A stretch of DNA of 64,000 bases from Acinetobacter sp. NIPH 2100 (GTDB lineage Bacteria > Pseudomonadota > Gammaproteobacteria > Pseudomonadales > Moraxellaceae), in contig NZ_KB850224.1 in assembly GCF_000369805.1 (NCBI RefSeq), positions 667,924 through 731,923 of the forward strand, given 5' to 3'. The translations under genes and the position numbers were made by a program. The notes under the pieces are model-generated. The model was not told the origin of the DNA. It ran no database searches and was given only the letters and a program-made list of their open reading frames with translations. This document shows, piece by piece, positions 58,042 to 64,000 of the stretch. Every line of letters begins with the position of its first letter. Positions within the stretch are counted from its first letter, which is position 1.

Positions 58042-59226
58042 CTAGGGATGCTGCTGGTTGGTGGTTTCTTTGTCAGCCAAGTTTTTAAGTACTTTATATA
58101 TTGCATAAAACAGTGCAAGAATCAGGATAAAAAGATTGCCCCAATGAACTGCAAAATAAGCTAAGGTCCATAAAGCACAATAACACCATAACATTGACCA
58201 TAAAAATTTCACGATACCTAACCAACGAAAGTGTGGTTGATGTTCAATAGGTGTGATCGTTTCATGTTCGGCTAGTGGGGCTGTAATAGGGGAGAAATCG
58301 GCTGAGTTTTGGGTTTTCGGAGTGAATTTAAAAGAAGTGTGTTGTTCTTGATGATGACTAATATTGGAAGTTTGATATTGGTTGGCAGCATATTTTAGGA
58401 TCAGTGCATGGAATTCCTCGAGTATATTGCGTGCGGTATCAAATTCTAGTTTTTCATTTTCAGACATCTGCCAGTAATCACCATTATCATTTTTAATATG
58501 AGATTCATTATCAAACTGACTTTTTAAACGAGCAGCGTTGAGCATTAGAATACTGGCATAATTTCTTTTGAGGTTATAAGGTAATACTGGAAACTGTTCT
58601 TCTATTTGATACATATCACCTTCATAACAATTATTATCAGTCAATGGAATAGGGTGGTTTCCAAAGCGTTGGGCTACAGCAAAAGAATAAATTTTTTCTT
58701 GGTATTCATTAAAAAAGCTTTGCCAAGAGATAGGTTTCAAATCTTCATCAATAATGGAAATAGCAGCGGTCGGAAGATCGATCAATATATAGTTTTCAAC
58801 ACTGTCGTGGTAATTGTTATAGTTTGAGTACAATGGGTATCCATCGTTATCATTACTTTGCCAGTATGGTTTTTCTTCACAATGTACAAGAACTTTCAAC
58901 TGTTGTTGAGAAAAATGGCAGACAATGCAAAAGTCACCTTCAACTTGAGAGAGATTGAAAAGTTTGGATTCGCCCAAAAAATCTGAGAGTATTGATGCTG
59001 AATGCAAACTGATTTTTTCTAAACCCTGTAATTTTAGATAACTTAAAAAATGTGAAGCAGAGCCAGCCAGTAAATTACCTTGTTCAATATTTCGTAAGAT
59101 GGGGAAGTGCGTGAAGAGTAGCGGGTGTCGGTCTAAAAGCTCAGAATCTACGCCTCCAGTTAAAAATTCATTTCCATAACTGACTAATGCTATTTGACGG
59201 TATATTCTTGGTAAATGGAGATACAC
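58042..59226 (-). CDS. Tail-anchored membrane protein, paralogue A, unknown function
   Basis: A 394-residue protein with no N-terminal signal peptide. The first 300 residues are soluble, and two hydrophobic segments (WSMLWCYCALWTLAYFAVHW and LFILILALFYAIYKVL) lie near the C-terminus, so it would sit on the inner membrane with its bulk in the cytoplasm. The opening IALVSYGNEFLTGGVDSEL and the KISLHSASILSD stretch match paralogue B at 60022 (see there) along the whole soluble part. I recognise no domain. The gene is read leftward, divergently from the ParB-like gene, 53 bases away. Asn, Gln and Ser-rich inserts suggest relaxed selection in loops. Confidence 0.65.
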   Translation of the reverse strand: MYLHLPRIYRQIALVSYGNEFLTGGVDSELLDRHPLLFTHFPILRNIEQGNLLAGSASHFLSYLKLQGLEKISLHSASILSDFLGESKLFNLSQVEGDFCIVCHFSQQQLKVLVHCEEKPYWQSNDNDGYPLYSNYNNYHDSVENYILIDLPTAAISIIDEDLKPISWQSFFNEYQEKIYSFAVAQRFGNHPIPLTDNNCYEGDMYQIEEQFPVLPYNLKRNYASILMLNAARLKSQFDNESHIKNDNGDYWQMSENEKLEFDTARNILEEFHALILKYAANQYQTSNISHHQEQHTSFKFTPKTQNSADFSPITAPLAEHETITPIEHQPHFRWLGIVKFLWSMLWCYCALWTLAYFAVHWGNLFILILALFYAIYKVLKNLADKETTNQQHP

Positions 59227-59279
59227 TCTTCTGCCTATTATAATCGTTTTTGAACAAGAGATAGATTGATTAAAAAATT

Positions 59280-59657
59280 ATGAGAAAACAATACCATTTT
59301 CGCAATATTGCACAAGATATCTATATCTGGGATGTTCATCGTTTGGTGGAGCTGACAAAATTGTGTATTGCCAAGAAAGTTCAACTGGTTGATATTCAAG
59401 AACTCAACGAAGCCTATTGGTTTCCAGATCAATATCCGACCACACAGCAAATCATTGAACATTTTCAATTGGTTGAAGCTGCTGATCTGAGTTATCCGAT
59501 TATTCTGTGTGCTGAAGGTCGAGTCATGGATGGTATGCACCGTGTTGCTAAAGCAAGCTTACTTAAGCAAACTGAGATTCTAGCGGTACAATTTGAGCAA
59601 ACCCCTGAACCTGATTTTATTAATGTTGATGAAGATGACTTGGACTATGATGAGTAA
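59280..59657 (+). CDS. ParB-fold protein, stand-alone
   Basis: A 125-residue protein. The middle (DLSYPIILCAEGRVMDGMHR, near residue 68-87) matches the ParB/Srx nuclease-like core where DGMHRVAKA replaces the DGNHRxxA of ParB N-terminal domains. There is no helix-turn-helix, so it does not resemble a full centromere-binding ParB; stand-alone versions occur in many bacteria with unknown roles. The C-terminus is strongly acidic (NVDEDDLDYDE). It is divergent from paralogue A and 107 bases before a 65-residue gene. Confidence 0.7.
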   Translation: MRKQYHFRNIAQDIYIWDVHRLVELTKLCIAKKVQLVDIQELNEAYWFPDQYPTTQQIIEHFQLVEAADLSYPIILCAEGRVMDGMHRVAKASLLKQTEILAVQFEQTPEPDFINVDEDDLDYDE

Positions 59658-59763
59658 ATCAAAGCTATGATTTATTTCAAGATTACATAACCTGAACATG
59701 TTTGATTAGACATTTGGACTTGAATCTTTTTACAGTAAAGGAAACAAGAGAAAGGTAAAAAAT

Positions 59764-59961
59764 ATGTTGGTGAATGTAGAAGGTCTGGAACAAGGCGCGA
59801 TTGAAATAGAACTCAGTATTTTACCGAGAAAGGGTGAGACCATTCGAATTTTTTATGGACCAGATGCTGAAGTTGAGGGCTTAATTGAAAATGTCCATCA
59901 CGTCATTAATCAGCATGATGGTGGACATAAGGTGTTTTTAAAAATCAAACCCACTTTTTAA
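59764..59961 (+). CDS. Small protein of unknown function
   Basis: A 65-residue acidic protein, likely all beta: VNVEGLEQGAIEIELSILPR, GETIRIFYGPDAEVEGLIEN, then VFLKIKPTF. Preceded by AGAAAGG and followed by a strong terminator, so it is a real gene. I do not recognise the family. It lies after the ParB-like gene, probably in the same transcript. Confidence 0.55.
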   Translation: MLVNVEGLEQGAIEIELSILPRKGETIRIFYGPDAEVEGLIENVHHVINQHDGGHKVFLKIKPTF

Positions 59962-59974
59962 GTAATGGAAAAAT

Positions 59975-60008
59975 AAAAAAACCTAGATTTTGAAATCTAG
60001 GTTTTTTT
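59975..60008. terminator. Bidirectional terminator, 65-residue gene and paralogue B
   Basis: A 16-base perfect stem (AAAAAAACCTAGATTT with AAATCTAGGTTTTTTT) around TG, in practice with a slightly larger loop. It lies 14 bases from each of two convergent gene ends. Confidence 0.93.
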
Positions 60009-60021
60009 ATGACGGGTATTG

Positions 60022-61026
60022 TTAGAGGCCAAAATAGTAAGCAACGAGACAAATAATCACGGTCAGGATAATCAATTTAATGACGCTCGACGCTCCAACT
60101 TTATGATGTTGCGTTTTATCAAGTTGATGCTGTGGAACTTCCATGGTCCGGTCAATGATTTCAGGTTCATCGGCAGTGAGTTGAGCGGTTTGATAATGAT
60201 TGGCCGTTTTCACAATCAGCTTGGCAAATAAATCATCGGTTTTTTGCGAAAAATTACGTAGATTAATTTGCTCTTCAGGGCTAATCAGTTCACCCGTGGC
60301 ATTGTAAGGATGTAGTCTTTGTTGTTCCAAGTATTCAGTTAATGCCTGAGTACGATGCAATAAGTTGTGGGCACAATCTGCTGGATAGTCTGTTGGAATT
60401 AATGCCAGCTGTTGTTCTGATATTACTGTTGGATCAACCTCATACCCATAAAATGGAAAGTCTTGTTGTTCTGGTTCTGAAAAATACTCTGCATATTTGC
60501 TGTCGAACAGTTCGCGTTCCAAGAAGGATGCAACATCATTCCAGTTCAGCTTTTGGAGGTCTGCATTAATTTTCTTGCTGATTTTATCATTCAGCTCGTA
60601 GCGCCAAACTGTTTCTTCTCGTAATGTACTTTGCTGGGAAACTGGGGCTTCAAATTCTTTATCGCTGTTGTACCATTCAGGCAGTTCATGCCCACAGATC
60701 CAAGCTGTTTTTTTGTTGGCTTGGTGGCTGACAATGAAATGAGTGAAGGGCAGTAACTCAACATTGGCATTGGGATTTTGTTCATCACTGAGTAAGCTTG
60801 ATAAATGTAAGCTGAGTTTGTTAACCCCTTGTTTTTTTAGGCCTTCAAGCCAAACTTGAAAGTGCTGGGCCAAGAGGTGCTGAGAAAGCAAATCTCTAAA
60901 AATCAGGCTTTTTTGATTGAAAATTGGGTGTTCTACCCAGCGGCTAAAATGAAGTCCTCCTGCAAGGAATTCATTGCCATAGGTGACAAGTGTAAGCTGT
61001 TGTTTCCAAATCTGATCAAGCGCCAT
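60022..61026 (-). CDS. Tail-anchored membrane protein, paralogue B, unknown function
   Basis: A 334-residue protein, no signal peptide, ending in one hydrophobic helix (VIKLIILTVIICLVAYYFGL), so it is a tail-anchored inner-membrane protein. It is a diverged duplicate of the 58042-59226 gene: shared are TYGNEFLAGG (SYGNEFLTGG), HPI/HPL at the same place, KLSLHLSSLLSD (KISLHSASILSD) and, near the end, KTANHYQT (KYAANQYQT). By eye about a quarter of the positions agree over the first 90 residues, less after. It has no recognised domain. Leftward, so that the two paralogues bracket the ParB-like and 65-residue genes. Confidence 0.65.
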   Translation of the reverse strand: MALDQIWKQQLTLVTYGNEFLAGGLHFSRWVEHPIFNQKSLIFRDLLSQHLLAQHFQVWLEGLKKQGVNKLSLHLSSLLSDEQNPNANVELLPFTHFIVSHQANKKTAWICGHELPEWYNSDKEFEAPVSQQSTLREETVWRYELNDKISKKINADLQKLNWNDVASFLERELFDSKYAEYFSEPEQQDFPFYGYEVDPTVISEQQLALIPTDYPADCAHNLLHRTQALTEYLEQQRLHPYNATGELISPEEQINLRNFSQKTDDLFAKLIVKTANHYQTAQLTADEPEIIDRTMEVPQHQLDKTQHHKVGASSVIKLIILTVIICLVAYYFGL

Positions 61027-61164
61027 CGTTATTCTTTCTCATTGACGATATGGTTATCTTATCTATTTTATTTAATTATTGATCATTTTTTTCAAAAATT
61101 TAAATCATCTATTTTATCACCCTGTGGTTTTATCTTTACATTGACACTGAAAAAGTCGCTTATT

Positions 61165-61178
61165 TAAACCGTGGTTTA
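61165..61178. repeat. Palindrome before pheS
   Basis: TAAACCGTGGTTTA, an imperfectly spaced 6+2+6 dyad. A TTGACA at 61141-61146 stands just before it and could be a -35 (no well-placed -10). No Phe-rich leader peptide like enterobacterial pheM was found in this gap, so attenuation through such a peptide is not indicated. Confidence 0.35.
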
Positions 61179-61214
61179 TCTTCATAAAATAGGTAAAAAG
61201 CTGATAAACTATAG

Positions 61215-62237
<1,023 letters not shown>

Positions 62238-62270
62238 ACATTTTCTCAGGATTAAATAAGGTTTATACAA

Positions 62271-64000
62271 ATGAAAATTAGTGAAAATTGGTTACGCACC
62301 TGGGTGAACCCAGCAATTGATAGCGAAGCTCTTTCTGATCAATTGACCATGTTGGGCTTGGAAGTTGATGAATTAGCACCTGTAGCAAAACCATTTACAG
62401 GCGTTGTCGTGGGTGAGGTTCTAACCGTTGAACAACATCCAGATGCAGATCGTTTACGCGTAACGACGATTAATATTGGTTCTGGTGAGCCATTACAAAT
62501 TGTATGTGGCGCGCCAAATGTTCGTGTTGGCATGAAAGCACCCGTTGCAACCATTGGTGCGGTACTGCCAGGCGATTTCAAAATTAAAAAAGGCAAACTG
62601 CGTGGTGTGGAATCACAAGGGATGCTGTGTGGTGCTTCTGAAATTGATTTAGAAGACAAAATTGATGGTTTGTTGGAATTACCTGCTGATGCACCAGTGG
62701 GTGTGAATATCCGTGACTATTTAAAACTTGATGACAATGTAATTGACATCAGTATTACGCCAAACCGTGGTGACTGTTTCAGTATCCGTGGAATTGCACG
62801 TGAAATCGCAGTGATCAATCAGTTAAAGATGAATGAGCCTGAGATTCAGTCTGTGCCTGCAACAATCACAGATGAAAAAGCAGTGACGATCAGCACAGAA
62901 GGTACACCACGTTATTTAGGTCGTATCATCAAAAATGTGAATGTCAAAGCTGCTACACCTGAGTGGATGGAACAAGCGTTGGCACGTTCAGGTATTCGTA
63001 CGCATAGTATTTTGGTGGATATTACCAACTATGTGTTGCTTGAACTCGGTCAACCTATGCATGCCTTTGACTTGGCAAAAATTGAAGGTTCAATTCAAGT
63101 TCGTCAAGCCAAAGCACAAGAAAAACTGACTTTATTGAATGATCAAGACGTTGAGCTGCAAGATGACATGATGGTCATTGCGGATGATCAGAAAGTTCTC
63201 GCTATTGCAGGTATTATGGGTGGCTTGGATTCATCGGTTACGGATGATACTCAAGACATTTTCCTTGAAAGTGCATTCTTTGCGCCTTTAGCCATTGCTG
63301 GTCGTGCGCGTCGTTTTGGTTTACATACTGATTCATCTCAACGTTATGAACGTGGTGTAGATTTTGAATTGCCAATGATCGCAATGCATCGTGCTTCTGA
63401 ATTGATTCAAGCTTTTGCTGGTGGTGAGTTTGGTCCAGTAACCGTTGCTGAGCAAGTGGCTTTGTTGCCAAAACGTGAAGCGATTGAACTAAAGCAAGCA
63501 CAAGTTGACCAGTTACTCGGTTATCAAGTGGCCGGTGATTTTATTGCCGATGCTTTGACGCGTTTGGGCTGTGTTGTTGAAACCAAAGCACAAGGTGAGT
63601 GGCGTGTTGTCCCGCCTTCGCACCGTTATGATATGGCAATTTATCAAGACTTAATTGAAGAAGTTGCTCGTATTGATGGTTATGACAATATTCAAATCAG
63701 TTTGCCAAAAATTGATGCAAAATTAGAGAAATATCAAGATCGTTTTGAAATTGCACAATTACGTCAAACCGTTGCAACATTAGGCTATCAAGAAGCGATC
63801 AGCTTTAGTTTTGCTGATGCAAAACTTGAGAAGCAGTTGAATCCAAATGTACAGCCGTTGATGTTGGCGAACCCAATTTCAAGTGACTTGGCTGCAATGC
63901 GTAGTACTTTGCTGTCAAGTTTGATTCCATGTGTACAGTACAACTTAAATCGCCAACAGCATCGTGTTCGTTTCTTTGAATTGGGTCTACGTTTTGATTA
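62271..64000 (+). CDS. pheT: Phenylalanyl-tRNA synthetase beta subunit, 5' part
   Basis: First 576 codons of the beta subunit, open to the right edge (about 790-800 residues expected). N-terminal EMAP-like tRNA-binding OB domain with IVCGAPNVRVGMKAPV at residues 79-94, then SITPNRGDCFSIRGIAREI, B3/B4 editing site region (ITNYVLLELGQPMHAFDLAK) and start of the B5 domain, with DLIEEVARIDGYDNI. Follows pheS in an operon. Next gene would be ihfA by analogy, outside the window. Confidence 0.96.
   Translation, partial: MKISENWLRTWVNPAIDSEALSDQLTMLGLEVDELAPVAKPFTGVVVGEVLTVEQHPDADRLRVTTINIGSGEPLQIVCGAPNVRVGMKAPVATIGAVLPGDFKIKKGKLRGVESQGMLCGASEIDLEDKIDGLLELPADAPVGVNIRDYLKLDDNVIDISITPNRGDCFSIRGIAREIAVINQLKMNEPEIQSVPATITDEKAVTISTEGTPRYLGRIIKNVNVKAATPEWMEQALARSGIRTHSILVDITNYVLLELGQPMHAFDLAKIEGSIQVRQAKAQEKLTLLNDQDVELQDDMMVIADDQKVLAIAGIMGGLDSSVTDDTQDIFLESAFFAPLAIAGRARRFGLHTDSSQRYERGVDFELPMIAMHRASELIQAFAGGEFGPVTVAEQVALLPKREAIELKQAQVDQLLGYQVAGDFIADALTRLGCVVETKAQGEWRVVPPSHRYDMAIYQDLIEEVARIDGYDNIQISLPKIDAKLEKYQDRFEIAQLRQTVATLGYQEAISFSFADAKLEKQLNPNVQPLMLANPISSDLAAMRSTLLSSLIPCVQYNLNRQQHRVRFFELGLRFD

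Noticed and set aside
58606..58827. 73-codon plus-strand frame inside paralogue A
   Set aside because: It reads through AT-rich antisense of the paralogue, is hydrophobic by composition and has no ribosome-binding site.

Overview
The window is chromosomal DNA from a gammaproteobacterium of the genus Acinetobacter. The evidence is the moderately AT-rich base composition, a YadA-anchored trimeric adhesin of the Ata type, a NAD(P) transhydrogenase whose alpha subunit is split into two genes, the gacS/cysM/exonuclease/rlmD/relA/mazG neighbourhood shared with Pseudomonadales, and the close match of the housekeeping proteins to that family. Species cannot be fixed from the sequence alone. No tRNA or rRNA genes, no CRISPR array, no intact insertion sequence and no prophage were seen.

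Layout. 1-3.4 kb: the 3' end of a trimeric autotransporter adhesin gene, a short BamE-domain periplasmic protein, then an AT-rich AraC/LysR regulator pair. 3.5-13.5 kb: pcaC-like gene, prfC, two related lipoproteins, a TatD-family nuclease, acnA, an MFS transporter and tcdA. 13.5-21.5 kb: an orphan CHAP amidase without a signal peptide, dusA, a 53-residue membrane protein, a BvgAS/EvgAS-like two-component system, a short pilin-like secreted protein and a cysteine-bearing small protein. 21.7-27.2 kb: a Rid-family/MFS operon, a regulatory-looking gap with a decayed gene, then pntAA-pntAB-pntB. 27.2-32 kb: an SDR, a NUDIX hydrolase and a leftward operon (enoyl-CoA hydratase, hydroxyisobutyrate/tartronate-type reductase, hydroxypyruvate isomerase, rsfS). 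32.1-42.8 kb: gacS diverging from cysM, exonuclease, rlmD, relA, an SDR, mazG and a ComEA-like protein. 43-48.3 kb: a tight rightward operon pcnB-folK-panB-panC-rapZ-ptsO-darP. 48.3-64 kb: an acyl-CoA ligase, then the classical thrS-infC-rpmI-rplT-pheS-pheT order, interrupted twice by accessory genes.

How the genes work together. Much of the right half serves translation and stress: thrS, infC, rpmI, rplT, pheS and pheT make the translation machinery; rsfS and darP act on ribosome assembly or silencing; relA, mazG and gacS tune growth to starvation; pcnB and rapZ act on RNA turnover; panB, panC and folK make pantothenate and folate. infC starts with AUU and its ribosome-binding site lies in the last codons of thrS, the known arrangement for IF3 autoregulation.

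The least explained parts are (a) two diverged, tail-anchored membrane paralogues at 58.0-61.0 kb that flank a ParB-fold gene and a 65-residue gene inside the rplT-pheS interval, (b) the BvgS-like sensor with its small secreted or membrane neighbours, and (c) the BamE-only protein behind the adhesin, where a two-domain TpgA protein would be expected.
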